64,000 bases of DNA from Eutreptiella sp. 'Long Island Sound 2002' (GCA_964036045.1 OZ038386.1:17682329-17746328), one strand, 5' to 3'. Shown: positions 45,615 through 59,500, counted from the stretch's first letter. Program-made: numbers and translations. Notes: generated by a model from the letters alone, not told the origin.

Positions 45615-48600
45615 ATGAGCGATGATGACAACCGGCAGCAGAAAAAGCAAAGACAGTCCGACCAGTCTAATGGCGGCCCAGACCCCGACATGGGCAATAT
45701 TTACAGTCTGCTGAAGAACATTGAGGAGAGCCAAAAAAGCCTCGAGGAGAGCCAAAAAAATGCCGAGTGGAAGAAAGCCCAGCAGGCCCCTGCAGGCCGC
45801 AATGGCAAGGCCGGGACTGTGGATCTCAAGTTACTTGTCTCCATGATCACAAACCAAGAGGCACAGGCGAGGGCTAGGAAGAAGGCGAAAGACAGGAAGG
45901 CGGCACGGGCTGAGCTGGAGAGACGGCGGGCTGTGCGTCTGGAGGGCATCCGGGCACAGACGCAACAGTTGCCAGCCTATAACATGAAGGATGCCTTGCT
46001 ACAAAGTATCAAGGAGCGAAGGGTCACCATCGTTGCCGGGAGCTGCGGCTGTGGCAAGTCCACGCAGGTGTTTCCGTCCCCCTCTCCCCCTGCTTTCTCG
46101 GCCCTCCTTCCCTGATCCGTGATGCCCAGTGCCTAAGTGGGAGTCTGGCATCTTCTGGGACTCAGTAGGTGTATTTTGAGAAGGCTTTGCCCCACACGAG
46201 ACACGCGTTGGGTGTTGGTTTGTGCCTCGTCAAATGGGGCGTGCGATTCCGGCGAAAACCGCTTTCTGTGCATGTCATTTAAGTTTTCATTACACTCTAT
46301 GACCTCCCCTTGGCCCCTGAGGGAAATGGGAACTGACTCACACCTATGCAAGTTTTGAAGGCACCAGCTTTGGCACCCTCTTCCAACCGCCTGTCTAACC
46401 GCTTCTGGGGCCGCCTCTTAGGTCCCGTCCAATGCATCCCTGCCCCACCCGGTGAGGGCGCAAAATGCCGTAGGGGTTGCATTGGTCAGCCAAGCGCCAG
46501 CCTCCGTGCGTACCGCTGCCGACCATTGCTTTCTCATCGTTCACCTGCCACTAGGCACCCACCCTTCCGCTGCTCTCTTGTTGCTGGAGAGTCAAAGCAA
46601 CGTGCGAGTGTGCATCAGCGTTTCCCCCTCCTCCCCTGACCTCTCCCGACCACGAAACATTTGATAGCCACAGATGAGTGGCAAACTCCAGGCAACATTC
46701 GGTGCTGGTTGAAGTGGAACTGGTTGAGTCTGGCATGAGGTCAGGATCATGCTGCCCATTGCAAAACCTGACGCCATGGCCTCCCTCTCCTCTGTCTGGA
46801 ATGTGCTGCGCTCCACTAATGGGGACCACTTGATCCCTCAGCACTGTGTAAAATTTCCCACATCGGTGGTGGTTTGGTGGTGAGCACTCTCCAAACTTGA
46901 CAGTCTTGGGAAAGACTGTGTGTGAACCATGCCAGTGACAGGGGACAGAGGGACGCCAAGGGCCAGAAACAGCACTTGTGAGTAGAGGGACAACCGTCCC
47001 ACTCTCACCAATGGAATGAGTACTACTACTATTACTACTACTACAAATTGAACTATTTGCCCCCAGTGGTTTGGGACAAGAGACGTAAACAATTTATTTC
47101 CAACTCATAGGGGGAGCACTTGACGCGGCTTGCGCACGGCGCGGCTATTTGGCGACATCTATGGGACAGGTGTTGTGTTGTCATTTGGATTCGTCCGCTC
47201 GCGCTGGGCACCTCTACGGATGTGCTTGTTTTGGACTGTGAAGGGCCACACCAGACCAAGGGCCATGTCAAAGATGATGAAGTGGGTGCCAATTGTATTG
47301 TGCTCTTGGTTGTGCTATGTTGGTGGGCAGGAGGGGCGTTGGTACAAGTTGTGTGGCCAAAGCATTTCCTTCGGGCCCATTTTGGGAGGGGGTAACAAGG
47401 GCGTTCTGGGTGTACTGGCCACAAAAGTAGTCTGCACGACGCAAGTACTTCCCGGTACCATTGCGTGCACCCAGAAGAGCCAATGGGCACACTTACTCTG
47501 CCTTTCTGGCTAACCCCACCCTTTGCTTCCTCAGCCCCCCCTTGTCTCCCTCCCCCCCCTCCTCTCCCGATCTGCCAGTCCCCCCCCCCCCCCCCGCCCC
47601 CGCCTTCTCAGGTGCCACAGTATATATTGGACGATTATACAGCACGGGGCAAGAAGGTGCGCATCCTGGTGACACAGCCTCGTCGGTTGGCCACCACGTC
47701 CATCGCCGCCCGCGTGGCAACCGAACGCGGGACCCGCCTGGGGTCTGAGGTGGGCTTCAGGATTGGCGGGCGGGAGTGCTGCCAGAAGCACACGAAGCTG
47801 CTGTTCGTGACGACGGCGGTGCTGCGGGAGATGCTGCTGCACACCCGAGCGCTGCGGCAGTACACCCACGTCATCATGGATGAGGTCCATGAGCGGTCCA
47901 TCGACATCGACATCACCGCCGCCTGCCTGAAGCAGATTCTGACGTGGAACCAGCGGCTGCGGCTGGTCATCATGTCTGCCACGATCCATTGCAGTCACTT
48001 TGCGGACTACTTTGCGGGGGCCTTCAAGCCCAAGCTGCGGCCCTTGGTCCTTGAGGATCTCGAAGGCGCCAGCACCGAAGAGCACAACAGTCTTCTCGAG
48101 AAACTTATGGAGGCGGTGCAGGAGGCGCCGGAGGGTGCGTGGGCCGAGCCGGTCGAGAGCATCCTGCAGGAGGCGCCCTGCACCCCTCCGAGCGTTCTGG
48201 AGGCGTTGGAGCAGTTTGGGTACGGCCCGCAGCCCCGCGTGGACCCAGAGCGGAACGCGGAGCTGCTGGTGGCGCTGCGGGATCTGTGGCAGTCGGATGC
48301 CCCGCAGAAGCAGGGCCCGGCCGAGGGGGCGGAGTGCGGCGGGGATGTGGACATGGAGCAGGGCCCTGCGGCGGCCTCCCGTGACCGGAGACCCGCCGAT
48401 CCCGCCCCCGTGATCCGCCTTGCGCAGGACACCCCGTACCAAGTGGCGTTCCGGTATCTGGACGACGTGGTGAGAGACCTGGAGATGGAGCCGCGGGAGC
48501 GCATGGGGGTGGTCTACTACGCGTCGGACCGGTACAAGACCCCCCGCGTCTCGGACGAGCGGAAGGAGTTCTTCTGGAAGTACTTCAAGTGGCTGCACCG

Positions 48601-51600
48601 GACGAAGCACATGGACAACAAGGGCACCTTCCTCCTCTTCCTGCCGGGCAGCGCCATGATCCGGGAGTTCAAGGACAAGATCCTTGCGCTCACGGACGAC
48701 GGGACGGACGTGGAGGTGCACACACTGCACTCCACTGTCCCGATCGAGGACCAGCAGAAGGTGATGCTGCCGGCGGATTGCGGGAAGCGGAAGGTGATCC
48801 TGTCGACCAACATCGCGGAGTCCTCCATCACCGTCCCGGATGTGATGGCGGTCATCGACTTCTGTTTGGTAAAGGAGATGCACTGGGACCCCCAGAACCA
48901 GAACAAGACCCTGGACGACGTTTGGGAGTCCAAGAGCTCGGCGGAGCAGCGGGCGGGGCGCGCGGGTCGCGTGTGCACCGGGGAGGTCTACCGATGGGTC
49001 TCCAATAAGCAATTCAACTCGTTTCCTGACGAGCCGCAGCCGCAGATCATGCAGTTCCCTCTGGACACGATGATCCTGAAGATCCTGCAGATCAAATGGG
49101 GCGAGCCCGAGAAGCTGTTGGCCCAGACCCTCGACCCCCCGCCGCTCCAAAACATCAACATGTCGTACCAGCAGCTCATTGACATCGGGGCCGTGTCACT
49201 GGACAAGGAACCAGATCCGGCGACGCAGGCGGAGCTCGACCGGCAGATGTCGCGGAAGGAGGGGATCGCGGTCGACGAGCTGAAGGCATGCCTTGCTCCT
49301 GTCGAGGGCCTTGTTGATCGTGCCTCCTTTTAAGACCACACTTCTGGCCCTACTGTGCTCCTGGATTCCCCTGGATGGATGACCAGGGGGTATTCCTGTC
49401 ATCCGCAGAAACTGTTCTCAGAAAGGAGCAGAATGTTGTCAGCAGAGAAAGACAACGAGATGAAATTTTCCTCAAACAACCCTTTAACCCCCCCCCCCCC
49501 AATAGATACCGAGGCCTTGTGCCAACCCCCCCCCCCCCCAAATCTCGATTTCTCCCACCTCCACCCAAAAACAAACAAACAACGATGTTGATCAGTCTGC
49601 TAGTGAAGCGGACAGTCCTATTGTGGAACGCCCCCGCAGAAACATTTTACGCCCTCACCTCTACCAAAGCTCAGAGGAAGCTAAGAAAGAAAAAGAGTAT
49701 CGTAAAACGTTCTACCGCAGGTCGCCGCACGCCCACCGAAAGAAAAAACCCCCGCCACATGCCAAGTCTCAGGATTATCGTGTGTTTAGCACGACCAGCA
49801 CCCGCACCAGTTCACAGGAAAAGCCTTCACCAGACGTTTTAAGCGCTCTCACTTGATTCGTCTTTCTGGATGATCATTGTTGCTGCAGAATTTCTTGTCT
49901 CTCATTCCATCTGAACTCTCATTTTTTGTCTCCCACACTTATGCACTTTTTGTACCATGTACTTGATGTCAGTTGCCAGTTGCTGTGATGACCACGGACG
50001 CCTGGTCTGACTTCACTGAGTCGATTTCATTCAGAGGTTCAACCAGGCATGGCATAGAGAATAAAGATGCACTTATGCCATGCTGTGGAGTGCATTACCT
50101 CAATTTGTAGTGCTGTATTTTCTGTCTGTACCATCAATTTTCAACCCCATTCCAATCCTCATTCTTTAAGTAGGTCTTACCCTCCAACTCTCGACAGTCT
50201 TCCCCATCTTTGGGGGGAACCGCACCTCAGGAGTATGTGGTGCTCTATTGCTCTGAGCTCTGCATACCCTTATCACCGGCCACACCGTGGCTTTCTTGCG
50301 CCGTTGTCCCCCATCCCTCCTCCTCTCCACCCCCGTTCCACCTCCCGCGCCCTCCTCCTCCCTCCTTCTATCGTCCCGCTCCCTTCTCCCTTCCCTACCC
50401 CCCCTCTTTCTCTTCCTTTTCCATTCCCGTCTATTCCTCCTGCGTTCTCTCCTCCTCCTCCCGCCCTCCCTCTGGTCGTTGTCCTGCCATTCTCTCCCTG
50501 TAAGGCGCTCAGCAGCCGCTACTCAGTCACGAAGATCGGCCGCGTGATCGCCACGCTGAACGCGGAGACCCTGCCGTGCCTGCTGATCTTGTACGGGGCC
50601 GTGTTCGGGGTCCTGGAGGAGTGCCTGGTGATGGCCTCCATCGTGTCGAAGAAGAGCCCCATCCTGCTCCCCATCGCCGTCCCCGTCCAGGCCGCGCGGA
50701 CCAACGCAGGGTACGCGGCCTACGCGCAGTCGGACCTGATCGCTGGGCTGCACGCGTACCTGTACTGGCAGAAGTGCAAGCGGAAGGGCGCGTTCTCCGT
50801 GGACAACGAGTACGAGTGGTGCAAGGGCCAGCAGCTCTCGCTGTTCTTCCTGCGGGAGGTGTGCCAGGGAGCCCCAGGGAAATCAGCAAGGGATAAAGTT
50901 TGACTTTATGATCGATTTGGCTAATTTTTGACAGGTTTCTAGGGCCGCAACGCCATTTGTGGGCGTTTTTTTTTCAGATATGTACAATTTTTTTTTAAAT
51001 ATGTACCATGTTGTCGGGGGTTTTTTTTTTTTTTTAAATATGCACTGCGTTGTTTTTTCCTTTCAATATGTGCCACGTTATTCTTCTTCTTCTTTTTTTT
51101 TTTGCTATGTAGTACGTTGTCGGTTTTTTTTTTAAATATGTGCGACTTTGTCATTTTTTTTTTTAAATATGTACTACGTTGTCGTTTTTTTTCAAATATG
51201 TACTACGTTGTCAGTGTTTGTTTTAAATATGTACTACCTTGTCATTTCTTTTTTAATATGTAGTACGTTGTCGTTTTTTTTTTTTAACATGTACTACGTC
51301 GTCAGTGTTTTTTTTTTTAAATACGTGTCATGTTGTCATTTTGTTTAAAAATATGTGCCACGTTGTCGGATTTTTTTTTTAAATATGTACTATTTTTTCA
51401 GAGTTTTTGTGAAATATGCACTACGTTGCCTTAGTTTTTTAAATACGTACTACGTTGTCAGGTTTCCAGAGCATAATTTTTTTTTCTCAAATTGGATTTG
51501 TTTAGGTGGAGGACAATGTGGTGCAGCTGAAGGAGGACCTGGCACGCTTCCACTACTGCACGGCCCCGTCGCTGAAGCAGAAGCGCCGCATGCGGGAGCA

Positions 51601-53584
51601 CCGCCGGGCGGTGATCCCCGGGACAGTGGACGCGGTGCTGCAGAAGGCGGACGAGGCCATGAGCGATGAGGAGCGGGACGAGGAGGAGGCGCCGCAGGAG
51701 GGCCCGGAGGCGGGCGGCGAGCCCTCGGGCAAGGCGGCGACTTTGGAGGAGTTCCACCGTGGCACCGGCGTGCCTGACGACGAGCCAGCGGAGGACACTG
51801 CGATGGCCAGTGCCGACGCGGCAGACGTGTCTGCGAGTGGGTCGGACGGTCTGGCCGGTGCGGGTCCGGGGGGCGGTGAGGGGGCGGGGGACGGGTCTGG
51901 GGCAGGGGCCAGCGCCGAGGGCTGCGGGCCTTCCGCCCCCGCGGCCGGTGCTGCTGGCGCCGGCGGGCCCTCCCCAAGTGCAGGCGGCGCTGCTGATGCG
52001 GACGACGGGCCGGAGCTGGACCCAGATGACCCGTTGGCGGCCGTTCTGCGGCAGATCGACCACACGGGGCTGTACACGGCGGCACAGGCCTCCGTGGGGG
52101 TGGACCCCGACGACGCTCAGAAGTACCGGGGGAACGCGGATGAGGATGACTCGGATGACGAGGAGGACGACGCCGGGCCGCACAGCGACTCCATGAGTGA
52201 CTCCAGCGCCTCCGAGACCGACTCCGAATATGACGACGAGGGGCTCCGGCCTCGGAGGGTGAGGCACGGCGTAAAGGAGGTCGAACTGGAGTCGGTGGTG
52301 TTGGAACCAGGGAAGCTGCGGCTGCTGAGGATGCTAATCGCGGCGGCATTTATGCCCCACATGCACGCGGTGCAGCTGGAGGCGGACCGCAGTTCCGAGG
52401 ACTGGGAGGAGCAGAATGTAAACCGGCCGCCGGAGAAGAAGATGAACCCGAAGTACACTGTGAAGTTGTCGGGCTTCAACCGGCCGTTGGCGAGAGGGGA
52501 CGCCCACAGCATCCGGCACCGCTTCGAGGGGCCCGAGAAGGTGGGGGAGGTCAAGCAGCTGGTGACCACCTCCGCCAACCACGCGTTTGTGGAGTTTGAC
52601 CCCAATAAGGAGCCGGAGCAGCAACGGAACGACGAAGACTTCTGTGACCGGTTTGCACTCTCCATTCGGCTGGCGGGCCGCACCGCAACGCGTGCGCGCC
52701 GCCTCGCTGACGGGCACGCGGCCAAGCTGACCTGGAGCAGGGTCTCCTACCACCCGCACTACGCGGCGCACCCTGTGCCTTTGTTCCATGCGCCGGTGCC
52801 CGTCATCATGGACGACGCCTCCGTGGCGAAGCCGTTGCTGTTGAGAAGCAAAGACGAGGATGAGTGGGACACCGTCACGATGATCCCTGCCTCGATGCAC
52901 GGTGTGCAGAGGTCCAACAAGTTGATGGTGAGTGCCAACACCATTTTGTATGGGCGGTCCAAGAGGGAGATGGCGATGCTGCTGTTCGCCCGCAACCTGA
53001 AGCTCGAGAAATGGGAGGGGGAGCAGCTGCGGGACAACATCTACAAAGTGTGCGTCCCCCTCCGCGGGCACGTGAGGGAGTTTTTTGTGCAGATGTCAGG
53101 GAAGGTGCTGTGGCAAGTCCGCAACCTCCGGGCGTTTGTCAACAGGAGGATTATGCTCCCGGAGGAGCAGGTGGAGGAGAAGGAGTACGGGGCTGTGGAC
53201 GTGGACGAATTGTTATGGGAGTTGAATAACTTGAACATGAATGACCAGGTGGGGGCAGAGGTGAAGCGCCGAGGCCTTGGCAACGACGATGATGCAGTCG
53301 ACAACGTGGAGTCCGCACGGCGAATCTTGTCAGATATGGAGAAACTCTGTGGCAGCAGAAAGCAGGGGAAGCCCGCCGAGTTCATGACCCTGTGGCATGA
53401 AGCCCGCATCACGGCACGGCACACTGTCAGCTGCGTGGACAATCTGGTGCTCAACAAGAGACTGCTGAAGTCCAGTCTCGAGCGGTCCATTTACGCAAAC
53501 CCTGATTTGGCACTTGATGACCCGATGCAAGATGTGGTGCCCAAACCCTCAACACCACCCCCCATCCCAGGCTTGCAGCTCTAA
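45615..53584 (+). CDS. DEAH/DEVH-box RNA helicase, TDRD9/Spindle-E-like
   Basis: Four exons: 45615-46067, 47612-about 49330, about 50504-50858, 51506-53584. Junction 1 (GKSTQ then VPQYILDD) and junction 3 (FFLRE then VEDNVV) are in-frame GT..AG; the exon 2 donor and exon 3 acceptor are not fixed. Product about 1,500 residues. Motif I is GSCGCGKST (142-150), Ia TQPRRLA, II DEVH, III SAT, V STNIAESSITVPD, VI QRAGRAGR. The winged-helix/HA2 part spans exons 2-3 (YSVTKIGRVIA, GAVFGVLEECLVMASIVS), followed by an OB-like region (LRLLRMLIAAAF) and a segment with HAFVEFD. The overall length and the order of these blocks recall TDRD9/Spindle-E, RNA-silencing helicases; no Tudor domain was seen. Exon 4 opens with a long acidic, low-complexity insert (about residues 50-250 of that exon). 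Codon use in exons 2-4 is strongly GC3-biased. Confidence 0.9.
49334..50503. other. Second intron of the helicase gene
   Basis: Non-coding sequence between helicase exons 2 and 3. It has C runs (49489-49500, 49527-49539) and a long pyrimidine-rich stretch (about 50300-50500) leading into the exon 3 acceptor. The ORF at 50067-50903 starts in this intron and is real only from about 50504. Confidence 0.7.
50964..51475. repeat. Intronic T-tract minisatellite, about 16 copies
   Basis: The third helicase intron (50859-51505) is almost entirely a degenerate tandem array. Each unit is a T-tract of 7-17 followed by AAATATGTACTACGTTGTC and a G or AG, about 32 bp per unit. I count about 16 units. Copies vary at a few positions (for example TGCACTGCGTTG, TGTGCCACGTTAT). 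The true acceptor, TTTGTTTAG at 51497-51505, lies just after the array. Confidence 0.95.
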
Positions 53585-56500
53585 CCAACCACAATCACAG
53601 ACACGTCGGGGCATCCAATCGTTCCATTGCACCTGCAATCCCCCTCCCTCTAGGAGCTTCTCCCCACGCTGCCTCCCAAGAGGCAATTTATAACGCAATG
53701 CATTCAGTGGGTTAGCTGGTCTCAACCCGTTACCCCGACCCTGTCAAATGGTTGTCAGGTCGTCGCTAGCTCTCACCTGCTGTGCCCGCCTGAGTTGAGC
53801 CATGTCGGATCTGCCTTCCTCGTGTAGGCAGAGGTGTTGGCACAGATCGGGGGTGACATTCAGCCCTTGTGTGCAACGACGCTCTGAATGCTTGTTCATA
53901 TCACCCGCTGTTAATGTGACGCCAAGTTGAGACAAGTCGCAGTCCACGACCACCGGTTTTCCGCTAGAAGATTACGTATCGTGGATGCGTTGCTGACGAG
54001 TGATGGAAGGTGGCTTTCAACTACCGCCAGCTTAGATTGCTCACTGCCTGAAGACGAGGAAATAAGCTGGCGTACGCAGAACCACCTGATGCCTTTCTTA
54101 TGTAATTTATACACTTACCCAATAGGGCTGCAACCCCCATTCTTGCTGCAAATAGGTATGCTTGGCAGTGCAAAAAGCGACAGCACGTCCACAGCCAACC
54201 AAGTGACCGAGGATCCCTGGCCAAGGAGAGCCACAAGGTCGCCATGAATCAAGGATATACATTGACAGCATGCAAGGACAAATGCCTTTTCAAGCTCTCG
54301 CTTCGAGAAATACACCAACCATGCCTCCAATATCCCAATTTATCCCAGTCTTTCCCATTAAAAGCACAGGCAGTCCTGACGGTGGTGGGGGGTGGTGTAA
54401 TACTGCATCATACCAATTATTAGGGCTACACATTCATATTGTACACCCAAGACAGCATGGGACATGCAACAGTTGTAGTTATTTTCGACGCTTTGCACCT
54501 ATGGGCATTGCCCATCAAGAATTTCCTTTTTAACTCTGACCTTCCCAGACCAACCTCTTACCCAAACCCCCTGCTCTTTTGTGGCTTTGTGACTCTTCAT
54601 TTTCATTGAACGCAAATTATTTCAAGTCAATTTAGCCCGGTTCAATTTGGCTCAAGTCAGCTCAATGGGATCAAATGAAATACATGGTATGGGGCATGGG
54701 GAGATGAAAAGCACCTGACCCCTTCAGGTTTGGCCAATGCTACAGCACAGTCTGATCATGAGCAAGGGCAGTGAGGAACATTTTATCCTGCACCAGCCCA
54801 CGGGTGATACTGTTGACCTCTCACCCTCACCTCGAAGATGATAACCCCTTGACAATGCCCTGCTCTGCCCATTTCCCCTTTTTTGTCTGCAGTTCACCCA
54901 CTGCATCATAATTTCTCTGTGCTCTCTTTTCGATTCGTGCCATGTGCAAAAATGTGCTTTACAGGCATCGAGGTAGTCGCAGCACCAACCCAGAAGGATA
55001 TGCTATTATTCATGGCAGCTGGTGTTTGTGTGAGTGTTTTGCTGGGCTTGTTGTTTACAGTTTCATGCTCTGCAGTCAGATATGCTAATAGTACCAAGGC
55101 CTTTCCCAAACAGTCAGATTTGTGAATTTTGATTTGTGAGGGTTTAATTAGAATAGTCGATGTAAAGCAGCTCTTTAGTACTGCTTACATTGGTGTTTTT
55201 TTTTTTAAAAGCTGTTGGAATGATTTTGACTCGTTAGAGAGTAGGTTTGGGTGGGTGCGATTCCAAAGACAAGTGTATGTTACGATTGTATTTTTCTGTA
55301 ATTTCTGTAATTTTTCCTGTCGCGTTCATGATTTTCACCATATTGGGGGTAAAAGTCCATGAACTCAAAAGGGCAGGTGGGCCCTGAACTGCGTGGACTG
55401 GGTGAAATGGCAAAGGACCTTAACACTTTCCGTCCACAGTGCATTTGTCATCATAGTCATCTCCCCGTATTGTTGTCCCTGTTTGTTAACACAAGGCAAA
55501 CAAGCAGCCAAGGCCAACAGCAAGAAGCAAAAAGTGGATGATAAAGCCTGTTTTTGTACCTTGGTTGCATCCAAGAGGGCATCATAGTACCCTAGTGTGA
55601 TGGAGATATGCGGTGGTGCTATGTGGTGCAAGTATCGCAGCACGTTGTCAACACCACAATCCAAAATTTGTAATCTCACATGTGAAATGTAAAAAGCACC
55701 AATGGAAGGTCAGTTTGTTTTCAAGTCTTGCCAAGGGTACACGATATACGTTGGGTCTCGCAATGGATGACCCGTTATATCATTCAGCCGCAAAATTTTA
55801 CCATCCGTCTCTCCCAAGGGGTTTACAAGGAGGGAAGCATTTGTGACACATCTGTGTTGGGGCCGTATCTAGGCGAATCCATTGATGCCCATTGTCCCAC
55901 CATGTGAGAGATTTTTTTGGGGAGGACAATTTGCCAGTCTTGAGCATTTCTGAGAAACTACTCCGAGAAAATCACCAAAATTAAAAAAAAAAGAGCCCCA
56001 AATGAAAAAGGGACAAGATTCCATTGGACCACCTCAAGCCGCACCACCAAGCTCGGTAGGTTCGGATTTACTGCAACAATTAATTTGGTTGCATAAACTA
56101 GGGCAAGTGCCATGTAATGTCTGTAAGTTGCTGCAATTTTCTATAACTTCGTACCCATTTTTCATAGTAGTTTCCGTAATCAGAAAAATCGCATTTTGTG
56201 GTAGACTTCACATTTTGTAGTCGTCGTTGCATTTGTCGGGTTTCCCATGGGCCGCTTGTGGCTCATCTTCTTCCTCTTCGTTCTCCGTCTCGTTGTCTTT
56301 GTCGCCGCCGGAATCCGGATCTCCGTCCGGTGCCCCCCCCGGTTCCGGCCATTGGGAGGTCTCCATTTTAGAAGACCACGGGACCCATTTTGTGGCCATT
56401 TGAGGGTTTTGGCCTCTTTGCTGAGCGGGAAGTGGCATCTTTGGGCTGCATGTGGTAATCTCCAAGGCTGATGTTCCCTTCCCAGGATCACCCTCTCCGG

Positions 56501-59500
56501 TGCTACGGGTTGCTCTTCGGGCCTCACGCCACTTCTCTTTCCCTTTGCTGCCACCACGGTTTGAGCAAGGGCATGCTGCAGGTTTTGGAGGTAAGAGGTT
56601 TTAAGAGTTTACCTCTAGAGATAACCTTTTTGGTTGTCAAGCCATTTCTTTTACAAACCCCTGGAGGAAACCTTTTTTGAAACCTCTTACCTGCTCAAAA
56701 AGGTAATAGGTTTCAATTTCAGAAAAAGGTACCATGCCTTTGTCTGGGCCCAACTGGGAGTCTTCGTTGTTGTTGCTGATGACCATGGGGGCGTCGGCTA
56801 TCATGGGCTGCACCTTGGGGTGTCTAGTTAATTAAAAGAACCATACAAATGTCGAGCAACTCAAAGACCGTACAAAACGGTTTTAGACAGAGTACATAGA
56901 ACTAGTGCTTGTTCTTCGGAATGTGTGCATGTTAATTCCGATGGACATGTCGCAGTAACTTTTGTTGATTGTTCAAAAAAGGCAGAGAATCATTTTAGAT
57001 TCAAAGTTCAATGTGCAAAAGTTGAATAGAGAGTATGACCGGTAAAAGAAAGGAAGATTGTAGACTACAAAGAATGCACTTTATAGACAACAAACTATGC
57101 ACTTTGTCTCTGCCCAGTTTTAAGTAGTGGTCCCAATACATTGGTACAACGTAGATGTTCTCATGCACATCTTAGGTTGTGAGAAGGCCAAAACTGTTGA
57201 CAGAAATTTTCCATATACTAAAGGTTTAACTGTAGGAAAGAATTGTGTACTACGCATGCGCTCAGGTCAAACAATCTTATCCAAGGCCTTTTAAGTTCTT
57301 TTTATACACATTGCGGGATGCCCCAATCAATGGTTTGTACTTTTTGAGCCTACGGTGATCCGTTTTGGAACGCAACAAGTTGTGAAAATTCTCCAAAGTA
57401 GGCCAAATTGCTTCAACAACCCATTTTTTGAAAAATGTCTTGATGGTCTTCACGATGCTCAAACAAGAAGCAAGAGGTTGCCGGCAAGGAAGGGACCTAG
57501 AGGCTCACATAGTGCTTAATGTTTCAAGTAGAAAACTGTACCCCTTAGCCTTGCTCTCATTGAGTCTCCAGTGCCTGAGCGTTTTCTTGGCCCCCCAAAC
57601 CTGGCGAAGAACCCTTCACACCCCACCTAGGCATTAGTCCCGTAGACAGTGTCGTTTAACAAAGTAAAAAAAATGCCCGCAGAAAAATAACAGCTTCTCA
57701 TGCAAAAAATTGTTTTTCAGCAAAAGACACACTGTTGCAGGCCTCTTTTCTTTGTTTAACATAGAAAAAGATGGGACAGCAAAGAGAGAGGGGGAGGGGG
57801 GCAAACGGTTGACGGCAACCATGAGCCAAACTGCGCCCTCCACACTTTTGAAGACATCACAAACTTCATCTACCCCATTGTTGGTGCAAATACAATCATG
57901 GTAGGACCTGGTGAATTTTTCTTGAAGTTTTAAACTCTGGTGGCCCGCTGAAAGCCTTTTTTCATACCCGTATACAAACACTAGGGTCCTCAAAACTTTT
58001 TGAGCGGCCGCTGCTCCTTTGTGCACTTTTGGTGCATTGCGGCGCACGGCTGATGTTCTTGTTGATGGTTGATGTTCATATCTGAGGGACGGGGGGGGGG
58101 CTTCGCTGAATGATGCACTTGCATGCACTAAAAAAAAGGAAGAATTGTCTATCGGTGTTAGTGTGGAGAATTCGGGGCTCCAAAACTGGAATACAATGTG
58201 ATACACACGACAAACTCTTGGGATACAGTAGGAAACACAGAAATATCTCTTGAGATATGCTGAGAAAATTCGCTAATGTGAAATAGTCTAGTGTGCTGGA
58301 GCCAACCTTTGTGCCACGCGAGTAGGAATGACATCGCTGCTTTTTGGATGGCTGCACCATGGGCAAAAGCCCTAGTTGCCTGTGAGCATCTATGTATCTT
58401 CAGGGACCAAGAATCGGAACTATCCGAAAAGTTTGCATTCGATATGGTGGTTGTAGTGATGGTGGAATCATCGGAAAAACAATCAGACATAGGGGAAGTA
58501 CACCGTGAGTGGCTAGCTATCATACTTTCATCATCAAACATGACTTCAGTGTCGGAGAAATTGAGAGCCTTAGGTCCACAAGCCGGCATGGGGTCTGTTT
58601 TGGGGAAAGAGACATTTGTGTCCCTTCCTACACATTGTCACTTCGCGTCTGCAACGTGCTGATAGTGTTTGCAATTAGCAGATTGCATTCATTGAAGCAA
58701 ACAATGTATAGACTACAGACCACAATTTCTGTGACCCATGGGTAAACGGGAGGGTTGCACGGGTAAACGGAGTGGCGCTTGTGCAAAATGTGCATATTCT
58801 TGAACAATGGACAAGGCTAGAAAAATTACATCGCATATGATAACGGACTGGACAACCTTGAACCGCCAAATAATCTTTTGAATAGTGTGTGTGATGTGTG
58901 CTGTCACAATTCTAAAGCAGATCAAAAATGGATGTGCCGGCTGCAAAAAATCCACACTACGGCGCGTGAAGTGTAGAAACCTACTACCATTTTTCCAAAA
59001 ACTCAAAACATTTCGGGTTGGACAAAACATGTGATATAATTGGACAACTAGTCATGTGCCGGCACCTGTGTACAATGTGGTGTGCAATTCTACCCATCCA
59101 ACAGACATGCCAACCACCACTGCACGTATGACAAAGGGTTTTACAATGTAGGTTCAAAAATGGTTATGTAAATGTCAACCATCTTTGCGTTCAAATGCTA
59201 TCACCAACCATTGATAGCACACACTTCCCAATATGCTCTTCAAATTGTCCTACGGTTTTAAACACCTCACAAAGGCTCCAACATATCCCAGAAGTGAATG
59301 CATACAATTCTCTCTACAAAACTCCTGACAGCAATAACCGCATGGGGAGAGCGTGGGCATAGCACCCAATAGTTAGTTAGCTTTCTCCGCACAGTGTTGG
59401 TGAGGTTGCATGACAACAACACCCATAGACCCTGTTATGTTAGAAAACAAACATGTGGCTACAACACGCGCAGCAGGTGCTTGGGAGTGCATAGGACACG

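Noticed and set aside
47531-49150. 539-residue minus-strand ORF
   Set aside because: It is antisense to GC3-rich helicase exon 2, whose plus strand carries all the helicase motifs. Long antisense frames are a by-product of that codon bias.
50067-50503. N-terminal part of the ORF leading into helicase exon 3
   Set aside because: It lies in the pyrimidine-rich intron; homology to the helicase begins only at about 50504.
50964-51475. CRISPR array
   Set aside because: Units are degenerate, contiguous and have no unique spacers; the setting is a eukaryotic intron.
50939-51669. Lys/Asn/Tyr-rich ORFs in the third helicase intron
   Set aside because: Products of the T-tract tandem array.
51450-52349. 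Long minus-strand ORFs over helicase exon 4
   Set aside because: Antisense shadows of the acidic, GC-rich insert; Arg/Pro-rich composition without domains.
57634-58206. 190-residue minus-strand ORF as a transposase
   Set aside because: No DDE/DDD arrangement or other transposase motif could be identified.
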